A stretch of 41,791 nucleotides of DNA from a virus. The notes below the pieces were generated by a model. The model was not told the DNA's origin. It saw only the letters and a list, made by a program, of their open reading frames with translations, and searched no databases. The stretch spans positions 1 through 41,791 of IMG/VR virus record IMGVR_UViG_3300048927_000491; one strand, written 5' to 3'. Below, one piece after another: positions 15,058-23,452 of this stretch (positions are counted from its first letter, which is position 1; every line of letters starts with the position of its first letter). The translations under genes and the position numbers were made by a program.

Positions 15058-15570
15058 TCAGAAGATGCCGATACGGGCGCGACGCTCGGCCAGGCGATCC
15101 ACGCCGTTCGACACCGAAATCATGTTGAGGGGATCTTCCTCGATCTCGGTTTTGCCGTTCCAAACGAGCTTGTAGTAGGCAACCGCCATGGTGACCTTGA
15201 ACTCGGACACCTCGCCGGTTTCCTGGTCGCCCATCTCGATCTCGCTGAAGCGCCCGCGCACGATCACCTCGATCGTGTCGATGCTCGCGCTGTCGTCGGC
15301 CTGGTAGTTGCCGACGAAGCGCATGTAGACGCCATCGACGGTGGGCGTGCCCCACTGTCGCAGCACGTCGCGCATGGGGCCGCCGCAAGTGAAGGACATT
15401 TCCATAGCCTCCAGGCCCATGTCCATCTGCAGCTCGCCGCTCATCCCTGCGCCGCGATTGCCCTCCATCTTGCGGGAGAGCGTGGGTAGCGTGACGGTCT
15501 TGGCATCGCCTTGGTAGGCGAAGCCTTCGTTGAACAGCATCATGTCCTTGAGGGTGCGGGGCATTCCCAT
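15058..15570 (-). CDS. FII: Major tail tube protein gpFII
   Basis: A 170-residue P2 FII homologue (P2 172): LKDMMLFNEGFAYQGDAKTVTLPTLSRKMEGNRGAGM and the closing ISVSNGVDRLAERRARIGI are family hallmarks. It polymerises into the inner tail tube. TAGGAGCC precedes the ATG, with an alternative ATG two codons on. It lies between sheath and E genes, as in P2. Confidence 0.95.
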   Translation of the reverse strand: MGMPRTLKDMMLFNEGFAYQGDAKTVTLPTLSRKMEGNRGAGMSGELQMDMGLEAMEMSFTCGGPMRDVLRQWGTPTVDGVYMRFVGNYQADDSASIDTIEVIVRGRFSEIEMGDQETGEVSEFKVTMAVAYYKLVWNGKTEIEEDPLNMISVSNGVDRLAERRARIGIF

Positions 15571-15624
15571 GGCGGGCTCCTAGGATCGAGAGAAAGGGTG
15601 CGCGGCCAGCGCCGTTCGGTTGCG

Positions 15625-16800
15625 TCAGACCGTTTCGGTCAGCTGGCTCGCGAAGTCCGCGAAGTAGACGTCCGTGATGCGCTGGTTGAAGCCGAGGTCT
15701 TCGAGCGGCGGCGGCACGGTGTAATCGTAGTCGATGCGCAGCTTGCCGGCCTTGAGGCTGGCGGTGCTGTTGTTCGCTTCGTCGAACCAGCAGTTTGCAC
15801 CAAGGACCACGCCGCCCTTCTTCAGCTGGCGGAACAGGCCGTTGATCGTCTCGATGATGTCCTTGGCGAGACCGGGCGTCAGTGGCTTGTCGATCGCCCA
15901 GAGCATGCCCTGCGCGACGGTGTCGGCAATCAGCTGGCCTACACGCACGGTGCTCTCGAAGGCGAACTCGCTCTCCGCCTCGGCGCAAGTACGGTTGCCC
16001 CAGAAACGGAAGCCGCTGTCGGTGCGGACCAGCGCCGTGATTTCGTGAGCATTGAGCACGGCGGCCTCGCTCGACTGGTCCTCGAGATCCCAGTGGATGT
16101 CCTTGGTGAGACCAACGACGCCGGCGACCGGGATGTTGGACAGCGTCTTGTGCGGGCCGGTCTGCGTGTCGATCAAGGCGCGAAGGCCCATGGCGTGCGC
16201 CGCGGCGTAGCTGGTGACGTTCGCCTTCGTCGCGGCGTCGAAGGCGACGAAGTCGGGCATGAGCAGCATCAGTTCGCGCTGCGCGAAGTTGGCGCGGTAG
16301 GCCTGCGCCGTAGCGGCGGTGTCGCCGATCGCGCGGGCGTAGGCGAAGGCGCGCAGCTTCGCCGCAACGACGGCGAGCGCGGTGGTGACCGCCTGCGTTT
16401 CGAGACCGGGCGTGCCCAGGATCTTCGGCTTGACGCCGAGCTGCGCCTGGGCGGCGAGTAGGGCCTGCATGCCGGTCTTCATGCCGTCCGCGCCCGTGGT
16501 GCCGATGACGTTGGCGGCAAGCTCGGCCGCGTCGTCGCCTTCATCGACTCGGACCACGACGATGATCGGCCGTGTCTTGTCGGCGATGGCGCGCAGCGAG
16601 CGGGCGAGGGTGCCCTCGACGCCGGCCTTGCCGATCGCCGCTTCCACGTCGGTCACCAGAGCGGGGCGATCGAGCGGGAACGCGGCGGCATCGGCATCGG
16701 CGGCGGTGGCGACCAGGCCGATGATGGCGGTGGAGACGGCCGTCAGGGTGCGCGCGCCCTCGGTGATCTCGGTGATGGTGATTCCGTGCTTGAAGGCCAT
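15625..16800 (-). CDS. FI: Contractile tail sheath protein gpFI
   Basis: A 391-residue sheath subunit (P2 about 396). It starts FKHGITITEITEGARTLTAVSTAIIGLVATA, typical of P2-type sheaths, and ends with the conserved FNQRITDVYFADF region. SGFRFWGNRTC is the sheath signature near the middle. The RBS AGGAGCC is well placed. Contraction of this sheath drives the tube through the envelope. No separate late dyad precedes it; it is read through from V-W. Confidence 0.95.
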   Translation of the reverse strand: MAFKHGITITEITEGARTLTAVSTAIIGLVATAADADAAAFPLDRPALVTDVEAAIGKAGVEGTLARSLRAIADKTRPIIVVVRVDEGDDAAELAANVIGTTGADGMKTGMQALLAAQAQLGVKPKILGTPGLETQAVTTALAVVAAKLRAFAYARAIGDTAATAQAYRANFAQRELMLLMPDFVAFDAATKANVTSYAAAHAMGLRALIDTQTGPHKTLSNIPVAGVVGLTKDIHWDLEDQSSEAAVLNAHEITALVRTDSGFRFWGNRTCAEAESEFAFESTVRVGQLIADTVAQGMLWAIDKPLTPGLAKDIIETINGLFRQLKKGGVVLGANCWFDEANNSTASLKAGKLRIDYDYTVPPPLEDLGFNQRITDVYFADFASQLTETV

Positions 16801-16815
16801 GGGCGGCTCCTGAGG

Positions 16816-17166
16816 TCAGAGAGGCAGAGGAAGGGCGAGGCGCGTGCGGGCGTTTACCGGCGCGACGTCGATGCGGACGGCATCGATCACGAGCATGGCG
16901 GAGCCGGGCCGATCGCCGGCGGCGATGCCTACGCGGCGCAGGCGGATGCGGTTTTCCCAGCGGGAGAGCGCGAGGGCGGTGGCGGCGTAGACGCGCAGGA
17001 TGTTGGCGCGCGTCATGGGCTGGTCGATCAGTTCGGGCAGAAGCGAGCCGTACTCGCGCCGGCCGACGCGCGTGCCGATCATGGTGCCGAGGATGTCGCG
17101 CACAGATTGCGTGATGTGCTCCAAGCCGTCGAGCGCGGTGCCGCTGGTGCGGGACATGCCGGGCAT
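16816..17166 (-). CDS. W: Baseplate wedge protein gpW (gp25-like)
   Basis: A 116-residue gp25/IraD-type protein (P2 gpW about 115). HITQSVRDILGTMIGTRVGRREYGSLLPELIDQP is the family core. It joins the sheath to the baseplate. The start overlaps the V stop (TGATG); an ATG three codons downstream also fits. Confidence 0.94.
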   Translation of the reverse strand: MPGMSRTSGTALDGLEHITQSVRDILGTMIGTRVGRREYGSLLPELIDQPMTRANILRVYAATALALSRWENRIRLRRVGIAAGDRPGSAMLVIDAVRIDVAPVNARTRLALPLPL

Positions 17167-17702
17167 CAGGCGGGCTTTCCGGTTTGCGCGGCGCCGGCCT
17201 GGACACCGGTGTGCTTGTGATCCTTGAGGCTGATGCCGCCGGCGAGCACGTCATCGGACGCGGTGAGTTTTCCAGTCACGGCGATGTCGCCGTTCCAGGC
17301 AGTGCCGCCGGGCGCGTCGACCGCCAGGGTGCCGCCGGCGGGCAGGCTCAGCGTGAGCGCGTGGGTGCCGTGGTTGTAGGCGATGATCGCGCCATCGGGG
17401 AACTCGAGGTGCACGACATCGGGGTCGGTCGAGGGCGGCGGGTTGGCGTCGGACCAGATGCCGGGCAGGACCAGGCCGTTGGCGAGGTCACCTTCGGGGC
17501 ATGCGACCAGGCACTGTTCGCCGATGCTGGGCGGCGACCATATCCTGACGTCACCGGCGCGCGGGGCGAGCCAATGCAGGTCGCCGGTGACCAGATCGCC
17601 GATCTCGACGGTGCAAGTGCCCTCGCCATAGTCGACCGATGTGATCGTGCCGAGTTGGAGCACTTCGCCGGTGATCTGTTCGGGGTCGGTTCTTCGCGCC
17701 AT
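17166..17702 (-). CDS. V: Baseplate spike protein gpV
   Basis: A 178-residue P2 gpV homologue. An N-terminal OB-fold (GTITSVDYGEGTCTVEIGD, then WLAPRAGDVRIWSPPSIGEQCLVACPEGD) is followed by a beta-helical spike with GG repeats. The C-terminal SLKDHKHTGVQAG matches the HxH iron-binding tip of P2-like spikes. It pierces the outer membrane. The ATG at 17702 is chosen over one 15 codons upstream. A late dyad is centred 55.5 bp before this start. First gene of the tail operon. Confidence 0.93.
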   Translation of the reverse strand: MARRTDPEQITGEVLQLGTITSVDYGEGTCTVEIGDLVTGDLHWLAPRAGDVRIWSPPSIGEQCLVACPEGDLANGLVLPGIWSDANPPPSTDPDVVHLEFPDGAIIAYNHGTHALTLSLPAGGTLAVDAPGGTAWNGDIAVTGKLTASDDVLAGGISLKDHKHTGVQAGAAQTGKPA

Positions 17703-17744
17703 CGTGCGACCATGGCGCGAGCCGAGACACCGCGCGCGGGTATG

Positions 17745-17770
17745 CATTTGGACGGGCAGCTATCCAAATG
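17745..17770. promoter_or_regulatory. Late-promoter dyad A (upstream of V)
   Basis: CATTTGG-N12-CCAAATG, a perfect 7-bp inverted repeat around 12 bp, centred 55.5 bp before the V start. Copies occur at 27387 and 33747. P2 Ogr binds a TGT-N12-ACA dyad centred near -55. The arm sequence differs, but the spacing and positions agree. Confidence 0.75.
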
Positions 17771-17836
17771 CAGCCAATTATGTTCATTCTATGCGCGACC
17801 AGCTAGATCGAACGCGATGTCGGAGCATTCGACGGG

Positions 17837-19111
17837 CTAATTTCGCGCCTTTGCCAGCGAGAGCAAACGTGGAGAGCACCTGAGGTAATAGAGAAAATAT
17901 GGATCAACGATGTCGAGGACGTCATCGCTCCACTCGATAATCTGTGCTCCCGGCTCTAGTTCTTGAGCAATCGTTGGCATTTGCTCGAGCGCTGAGGCAA
18001 CGCTGGAGCCAGGTGGAACAGCGTCAATGCAGACAGACCTCGTACGTTCGTAAATTTCGGCATAGGGGAAGCTGAGACGAGGTGGGTTCTCGCGTAAAGC
18101 CAGCAAGATGCAGCGATATACATCGCCCTGAGTCCCGTCAGTGAACTGGAACTGGTTGCGTACGCTGCCACGCTGTTTCGGTCCCTCATGGAGGCCTTCG
18201 AGCAGCGACGAAAAGTCAGTTGTAGTCGAAGCTTGTTCGAAGATCCGGTCAAGATCAGCGTTTGTTGCTGGAACGCGACGAACTACCGGTTCCGCTTCGT
18301 CGATCCCGAGCCGTAAGCAAGCCTGCAGGCAGATCTGCTGCATAAGTTGAGGGGATCCGAAAGCTTCGTTGGCCATCCTGTTGAGTGCCTCGTCTGGCAG
18401 GATCACCCCGAGTGTCGCAAAGCCAAGCTCCGCTATCCGTTTCGTTTCAGCCTCGTTCCAATATGCGAAGTCTATCCCTTGCACGCGCCCGCGAAGCTCT
18501 GCGTTCCCGCGGACAACATCGTCTGCTCGGTGGGGCACACTCGCAGTGCAGATGTTAATATGTCTCTCGGCAGCCTCCTTAATTTGCCGACCCACAGCGA
18601 CTTGCACGTCTTTTGGCATGTAATGATAGTCATCAATGAAAACTACGAAGTCGCTTCCTCCAATCTCCTTGACGACTTGGTCAATCCCTCCGCGTTCAAA
18701 CACGCGTTCATTACCACGTTCATATTCATACTTGGCTTTGCCTTCGACCTCGGCCTGCGCTCTTGCGAGAAGCCAATTGGCACCTCCGCTGACTTTTCCA
18801 CCGCCTTCACCGCCAACGGTATGGCTGGAAATAACTGAAGTTGAACTCGGTGCCTCCATCCAGTTCAGAACGCGTTCCCAAAGATGACCTGCATCGGTAA
18901 TGGCCGCTCCCGACACGGTGATAAGATTGTTCTGATCGATAACCTTGCGAATAAGCACTGTTTTGCCAGATTTAGATGGCCCTGACAGTGATGCAATCAT
19001 GCCTGGGGTCCGAATGGCGTTTCGTAACTGCTCTTCCAAGCTACGATCGCCACGTTCGACGTACGTATGCGTGGGAACGCCAGTTGGGGTGAAAACATCG
19101 AAGGATCTCAT
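17837..19111 (-). CDS. P-loop ATPase, cargo (possible defence) gene
   Basis: A 424-residue single-gene ATPase. Walker A GPSKSGKT at about 44-51, Walker B FVVFIDD at about 156-161, and a sensor-like ICTASVPHR. The C-terminal part (GTQGDVYRCILLALRENPPRLSFPYAEIYERTRS, then WSDDVLDIVDPYFLYYLRCSP) resembles the winged-helix end of STAND/ORC-like ATPases. It looks less GC-rich than its neighbours, is not part of the P2 core, and sits between two late operons. TAAAAT (19133-19128, minus strand) could be a -10. Such isolated ATPases in P2-like variable loci often act against other phages; that role is inferred here. Bases 19112-19195 show nothing further. Confidence 0.7.
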   Translation of the reverse strand: MRSFDVFTPTGVPTHTYVERGDRSLEEQLRNAIRTPGMIASLSGPSKSGKTVLIRKVIDQNNLITVSGAAITDAGHLWERVLNWMEAPSSTSVISSHTVGGEGGGKVSGGANWLLARAQAEVEGKAKYEYERGNERVFERGGIDQVVKEIGGSDFVVFIDDYHYMPKDVQVAVGRQIKEAAERHINICTASVPHRADDVVRGNAELRGRVQGIDFAYWNEAETKRIAELGFATLGVILPDEALNRMANEAFGSPQLMQQICLQACLRLGIDEAEPVVRRVPATNADLDRIFEQASTTTDFSSLLEGLHEGPKQRGSVRNQFQFTDGTQGDVYRCILLALRENPPRLSFPYAEIYERTRSVCIDAVPPGSSVASALEQMPTIAQELEPGAQIIEWSDDVLDIVDPYFLYYLRCSPRLLSLAKARN

Positions 19112-19195
19112 GGCTCGCAGAGTGCAGATTTTACCGATTCAAACAAGCTCCTTTGATGCGCGGAACTTCTTCAACTGGCGCCCCCGCGACGGACA

Positions 19196-20029
19196 TTACA
19201 GGTCGTTTGCAGGCAGCGGGAAGTTGCTGATGAGCACCTCGCCAGCTGCGCGTGCCTTTGAGCCGATTGTGTAAGTGGTAGCGATCGGCGCAACGATGAA
19301 GCAGCCGAAGGTCTCTCGCACCCCATCGTTGTCGTTAAGCGACATCAGGAACTTACCCTTGATGCCCGCGAGCTGCTCGGCGAGCTGGGCGAAGTCCGTG
19401 CGGCTGAAGACGCCGGGGCCATAGTCGGCCTCGCATGCCCAGTAGGGCGGATCGAGGTAGAGCAGCGCGCCTTCGCGATCGTAGCGGCGGATGAAGTCGG
19501 CGTAAGGCAGGCGCTCGATTACGACCGCCTGAAGGCGATCGTGGATCTCCGCGAGCATCGGCTCCAGCTTGCCCACGTCGAAACGCGCCGGTGCGGATGC
19601 GTCCACGCCGAAGTTGCGGCCGGAGACCTTGCCGCCAAACGCCAGGCGCTGGACGTAGAGGAAGCGCACGGCGCGCTGCAGGTCGGTGAGGCGATCGGGA
19701 TCGAGGCCGAGCAGCCGTTCGAACTCGGCCCGGCTTGCGACGCGGAAGCGCAGCATGTCGACCAAGTACGGGTAGTGCTCGGCCAGACAGCGGAAGAGCG
19801 TGACGACGTCGCCCGAGATGTCGTTGATCGCCTCAGCGCGAGGCCGGCGGCTGCGACGCAGGAAGATGCCGCCCATGCCCACGAAGGGCTCGGCATAGCT
19901 GCTGTGCGGCGTCGCATCGATGATGGCGCAGATGCGCTTGGCCAGATTGCGCTTGCCGCCGATGTAACCGGCGGCGGGAGAGACCGGGCGCACGGGTGCG
20001 AGATCGGTCGGAACAAAAGCGGTAGACAT
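19196..20029 (-). CDS. dam: DNA adenine methyltransferase, Dam/D12 class
   Basis: A 277-residue alpha-class adenine methyltransferase: GYIGGKRNLAKRI (motif X), AEPFVGMGGIFLRRS (motif I), NDISGDV and LYLDPPYWACE (catalytic motif IV). The target is probably a short palindrome, but specificity cannot be read. No endonuclease is present. AGGA lies 8 bp before the ATG at 20029; the 39-codon upstream extension is rejected. It lies beside the ATPase gene in the variable locus, so it could protect phage DNA or be cargo. It is unrelated in class to the methyltransferase at 445-1194. Confidence 0.92.
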   Translation of the reverse strand: MSTAFVPTDLAPVRPVSPAAGYIGGKRNLAKRICAIIDATPHSSYAEPFVGMGGIFLRRSRRPRAEAINDISGDVVTLFRCLAEHYPYLVDMLRFRVASRAEFERLLGLDPDRLTDLQRAVRFLYVQRLAFGGKVSGRNFGVDASAPARFDVGKLEPMLAEIHDRLQAVVIERLPYADFIRRYDREGALLYLDPPYWACEADYGPGVFSRTDFAQLAEQLAGIKGKFLMSLNDNDGVRETFGCFIVAPIATTYTIGSKARAAGEVLISNFPLPANDL

Positions 20030-20132
20030 GTAGGATTTCCTGCAAGAAATGACCCGACGCGGCACGCCGTGAAGGGGAACTCGATAGGCAGGCGCGCTGC
20101 CCTGAGGGTGCGAGTTCAGGCTCGCGGCTTTT

Positions 20133-20171
20133 GGATGTGGGGACATCCGAAGTCCCCCTTCTTACAGGGGG
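20133..20171 (-). terminator. Tandem hairpins after the fibre operon
   Basis: GGATGT-GGGG-ACATCC (20133-20148) and CCCCCT-TCTTAC-AGGGGG (20154-20171) are perfect hairpins with 6-bp stems. They lie between the last small gene of the fibre operon and the Dam leader. Neither has a U-tract, so termination is a guess; a regulatory role for dam is possible. The rest of 20030-20208 shows no gene. Confidence 0.35.
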
Positions 20172-20208
20172 TGAGACGCGGCGAGAAGGTCGTGCCGCCG
20201 CCTCGAGA

Positions 20209-20304
20209 TCAATTGAACGTCAGGCTCGTCCCGCCGTTTGCGGCAGCGGAGGCAGTGATACACGCATGGACTCGCGTCCAGTCGTCACCGGGAGCGGTAT
20301 TCAT
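20209..20304 (-). CDS. 31-residue microprotein after fibre genes
   Basis: The frame reads MNTAPGDDWTRVHACITAS then AAANGGTSLTFN. Its ATG overlaps the stop of the preceding small gene (ATGA), the coupling used throughout this operon, which is the main support. No family known. It could be a structural or chaperone peptide, or chance. Confidence 0.4.
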   Translation of the reverse strand: MNTAPGDDWTRVHACITASAAANGGTSLTFN

Positions 20305-20498
20305 GTCGATCCGTCCGGGCTCTGCGCGGCCTCGGCCGCAGCGATCAGGCTGAATGAAAGCTCGCGCTCGAGCGCTTGGACCCGATCGAGCTGGACCCGC
20401 ATGTCTTGCAGGTCGCCGCCGGGTACCTCGCGGAAGGCGATGACGGCCTGCTCGAGCTTGTTCGCCGCCGCCGCAATTTGTGATGTGATGGAAGCCAT
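20301..20498 (-). CDS. Small helical protein downstream of fibre
   Basis: A 65-residue, mostly helical protein (SQIAAAANKLEQAVIAFREV; LDRVQALERELSFSLIAAAEAAQ). GAGGAA lies upstream of the ATG at 20498, and it starts 8 bp after the esterase-fibre stop. In P2 this position holds the fibre-assembly chaperone G; this protein is much shorter and shows no similarity that I can see. A role in fibre assembly is possible by position only. Confidence 0.55.
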   Translation of the reverse strand: MASITSQIAAAANKLEQAVIAFREVPGGDLQDMRVQLDRVQALERELSFSLIAAAEAAQSPDGST

Positions 20499-20506
20499 GT
20501 CGTTCC

Positions 20507-23452
20507 TCAAAGGTGGTTGGTCAAAACCTTGGTGACCGTGTCTGCGATCAGGCGCGACATCGGCACGTCCGGGTGCCGCATGTCGGCCGTGAGCCATCCG
20601 GTGTACGTGCCGGGCGCGCCGAAGATCTGCTGGAAGTCGATGACGGCTGCGCCGAATTGGTCAGCGACGGGGTAGATCGCCTCCATGTAAGCAGGTTGCC
20701 CATAGGTCCGGCCGCTCTCCACCGTCTCCGGCGGCATCATGAGCAGGATATCGGGTGCAGGCGTCGCACCGACCGCAGCTGCCGGTCCGCTCGGAATAGC
20801 CGCGCGGATGTTGGTGAGCAGCGTGGTCGCGTCAGCCGCGAATTGCGTCGGGGTGCGGTTGGCCGAGCGATCGTTCGTCAGCAACATGAAGGAGACGAGA
20901 TCCGGGGCCAGGCGGGCCAGCCCTGTTCTCCAGTCTGCGCCGCGGGCGGCCCACTGCTGCAGTCGAGAGCCTGAACCGGCACACTTGCTCACGCGGATGC
21001 CGCGTTGAGAGTTGGTGCCCAGGATTCCGGCGATCTGCCAGGCCCCGGCGACCAGTTCAACTTCGAGAGTCCAGGCGCCGCTCGCGGGCTTTCCAGTCAG
21101 CAAGGAACCGAACTGCAGGCCTGCGCCCTGCACATTCTGCGCGGTCCAAGCACCGCCGTTCCAACGATAGCGTGTGACCCCATCGGCAGTGCCGAGCCAC
21201 CATTGCTCGATAGCCTCGACCAGCGCGGCGTCAGGGCCGGTGAAGGTGTACTTGGAGCCGACCGTCGTTGTGTAAGCCGACGCAAGGTCCGGCGTGTCGA
21301 CACCGTTGTAATAGACCCCATCCGTGTCAACCCAAGTGCCCGATCGGGTCACGGTGTAGAGGCTGTCGCGTGCGTTCCCGTTCTTGCCGGAGCCGTTGTA
21401 GTAGCCGGCACCGGTCCACCCGAAGCCGGCATCACCCGCATAGGGAAGTGAGAAGAGATCAGCGGCAGAGACGCCGCTGTAGCGTGCCGGCACGTGAGTC
21501 CAGCTGTCGCCCTCCTGCACCCAGTGGAACTGGATCGTGGGGTCGTTGCGCTGGATCATTGCAAGCGCGCTGTGCGTACGTCGCAGCCGCTCACCCCCGT
21601 AGATACCCTTCTTGGGCAAGCCCGAGGTGTAGAGGTAGCGGTTCACCTGGGCAGGCAGATCGGCATAGACCGGAGGGAAGGCGACCGGGTCAAGGTAGCT
21701 CTTGCCGTACGCTTCGAACGAGGTGACCGCGGCTCCCTTCTCGAACTGGAAGGTTGAGACGTTCGCCGCCGCCACGGTCAAACGCGCGAAGGCCGCATTC
21801 GCAGGAGCGGTGACGATCGCGCCATCGGCCGTCGACTGACCCGAGATGAAGGCCTTCGCAGCGGTGAACCAAGCCATCTGGTTGGAGTAGTTGCGTGCGT
21901 ATTGCTGGCCCGCTTGGACGGGAATGTAGCCGGTGGCGGTGTAAGCGGCGTTGGCCGATAGACCGCCTCCCGCCGAGCTGACGAAATAGCCCGGTGAGAC
22001 CCCAGCATCGTTGGGGTTGAACAGGTTCTTGCCAGAAAGCTTGAAGCTCACCTTGGCAAGCGTGACCGAGTCGTCGGGAACGACCGCCTGCACCGGCTCG
22101 ACCGGCGGGAGGTAGGCCGGGTCGAGGATCAGTTTGTACGCCTCGTAGGCCGTGGGGGCCGAACCCTTCTCGAACTGGAAGGCCGGAAGAGCGGCGGTCG
22201 AAACGCTCAGACGGGCATAAGCCGCGTTTGCAGGGGCAGTGACGGTCGCACCGTCTCCCCCAACCTGTCCGGAGATGTAGGCCTTCGCCGCCGTGAACCA
22301 TGCCATCTGGTTGGCGAAGCTGCGCGAGTAGGTTTGCCCCGCGACCACGGGAATATAGCCGGTCGCGATGTAATTGGCGTTCGCGGCCAAGCCGCCGCCG
22401 GCAGAGCTGACGAAGTAGCCGGCGGCGACATCGGGATCATTCGGGTTGAACAGGTTCTTGCCGGGCGTGACGAAGGTGGTCTTGGCCAGCGTCACGCTGC
22501 TGTCGGGCAGGACGACAGGCGGGAGGACGGCGGCGTCGATGACGAAGCCGAAGGGGACGTAGCTGGTCGGCGCCGCCCCCAGCTCGAACTGGAAGGTCGC
22601 CCAGGAGCCTGTCGCGACGGATAGCCGAGCGTACGCGGCGCCGGCGGGAGCAACGATGGTCAGTCCATCGGCCGTGGCGATCGGCGCGAGGAAGGCCTTG
22701 GCCGCGCTGAGCCAGGCGCCCTGGTTGGCGGAGCTGCGCGAGTAGGTCTGGCCTGCGACCACGGCCATGAAGCCGGTCGCGTTGTAGGCGGCATTCGCCG
22801 CCACCGCGCCGCTGGCAGAACTGACGTAGTTGCCGAGCACGACATCGGCGTCGGCCGGGTTGAACAGGTTCTTGCCCGGCGCGGCGAACGTCGTCTTCGC
22901 GAGGCTCAGCGAACGATCGGCAAGTATGCTTGCGGGCGTGTTCGCGAGCGCGGCCGGCTTGATGCGATTGCCGTACGCCTCGTACGCGGTTGCGGCACCA
23001 CCGAATTCAACCTGAAAGGTCGCGGTGCCGCCCGCCGGGACGGTGAACCGGGCGTAAGCGGCATTAGCAGGCGTGACGAACGTCGCTTCGTTGGTCAGCC
23101 CGGATATGAAGACCTTGCCCGCGTCGTAGAACGCCATCTGATTGGCGAAGCTGCGGGTGTATTGCGTACTCGCCGCCACTGGCACGAAGTCCGTGGCGAT
23201 GTACGCGGCGTTCGCGGTCGGCACGCCGTTGCTCGCGCTGATGAAGAAGCCAGGCTGTACGCCTGCCGAGTTCATGTTCACGAGGTTCTTGCCGAGCGTG
23301 GCGATGTCGCTCGCCGCAGTGGCGGCAGCATCGATCTTCTTGCGCTCTGCAAGGCTCACGAACTGGAGATCGGTAGACACCTCCACATCGCCCGCATCGA
23401 CCACCTTGAAGCTGCCGAGCGGCTTGATCTTGTCGACGGCACCGATCGTCAT
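20507..23452 (-). CDS. Tail fibre/depolymerase with four repeats and SGNH esterase domain
   Basis: 981 residues. The N-terminal 50 residues attach it (IGAVDKIKPLGSF, then a short helical part). Four modules of about 110 residues follow, each starting GKNLFNPxD and containing YFVSSAGG, ATGYIPVxAGQ.YSR.xANQMAW, AAYARLxV and FQFEKGxAxTxYEAY. The last 380 residues form an SGNH/GDSL hydrolase: GDS near 648-650, LLTNDRS near 858 and DMRHPD near 957 supply Ser, Asn and His/Asp. Such domains deacetylate surface polysaccharides, so it is probably the receptor-binding or capsule-degrading fibre. The ATG at 23452 overlaps the upstream stop; the upstream 132-codon extension is out-of-frame noise. Confidence 0.85.
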   Translation of the reverse strand: MTIGAVDKIKPLGSFKVVDAGDVEVSTDLQFVSLAERKKIDAAATAASDIATLGKNLVNMNSAGVQPGFFISASNGVPTANAAYIATDFVPVAASTQYTRSFANQMAFYDAGKVFISGLTNEATFVTPANAAYARFTVPAGGTATFQVEFGGAATAYEAYGNRIKPAALANTPASILADRSLSLAKTTFAAPGKNLFNPADADVVLGNYVSSASGAVAANAAYNATGFMAVVAGQTYSRSSANQGAWLSAAKAFLAPIATADGLTIVAPAGAAYARLSVATGSWATFQFELGAAPTSYVPFGFVIDAAVLPPVVLPDSSVTLAKTTFVTPGKNLFNPNDPDVAAGYFVSSAGGGLAANANYIATGYIPVVAGQTYSRSFANQMAWFTAAKAYISGQVGGDGATVTAPANAAYARLSVSTAALPAFQFEKGSAPTAYEAYKLILDPAYLPPVEPVQAVVPDDSVTLAKVSFKLSGKNLFNPNDAGVSPGYFVSSAGGGLSANAAYTATGYIPVQAGQQYARNYSNQMAWFTAAKAFISGQSTADGAIVTAPANAAFARLTVAAANVSTFQFEKGAAVTSFEAYGKSYLDPVAFPPVYADLPAQVNRYLYTSGLPKKGIYGGERLRRTHSALAMIQRNDPTIQFHWVQEGDSWTHVPARYSGVSAADLFSLPYAGDAGFGWTGAGYYNGSGKNGNARDSLYTVTRSGTWVDTDGVYYNGVDTPDLASAYTTTVGSKYTFTGPDAALVEAIEQWWLGTADGVTRYRWNGGAWTAQNVQGAGLQFGSLLTGKPASGAWTLEVELVAGAWQIAGILGTNSQRGIRVSKCAGSGSRLQQWAARGADWRTGLARLAPDLVSFMLLTNDRSANRTPTQFAADATTLLTNIRAAIPSGPAAAVGATPAPDILLMMPPETVESGRTYGQPAYMEAIYPVADQFGAAVIDFQQIFGAPGTYTGWLTADMRHPDVPMSRLIADTVTKVLTNHL
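21707..23293 (-). repeat. Four tandem coding repeats in the fibre gene
   Basis: Modules begin near fibre residues 54, 193, 331 and 474 (period about 140 including linkers). Copies 3 and 4 are the most alike, copy 1 the most diverged (GKNLVNMNSAG). The linkers repeat a [DR]SxxLAK motif. This suggests growth by duplication, possibly with recombination between copies. Confidence 0.85.

Noticed and set aside
21707-23293. Diversity-generating retroelement target or CRISPR-like array
   Set aside because: The repeats are protein modules of about 110 residues, there is no reverse transcriptase or template repeat, and no short spaced repeats typical of CRISPR were seen anywhere.
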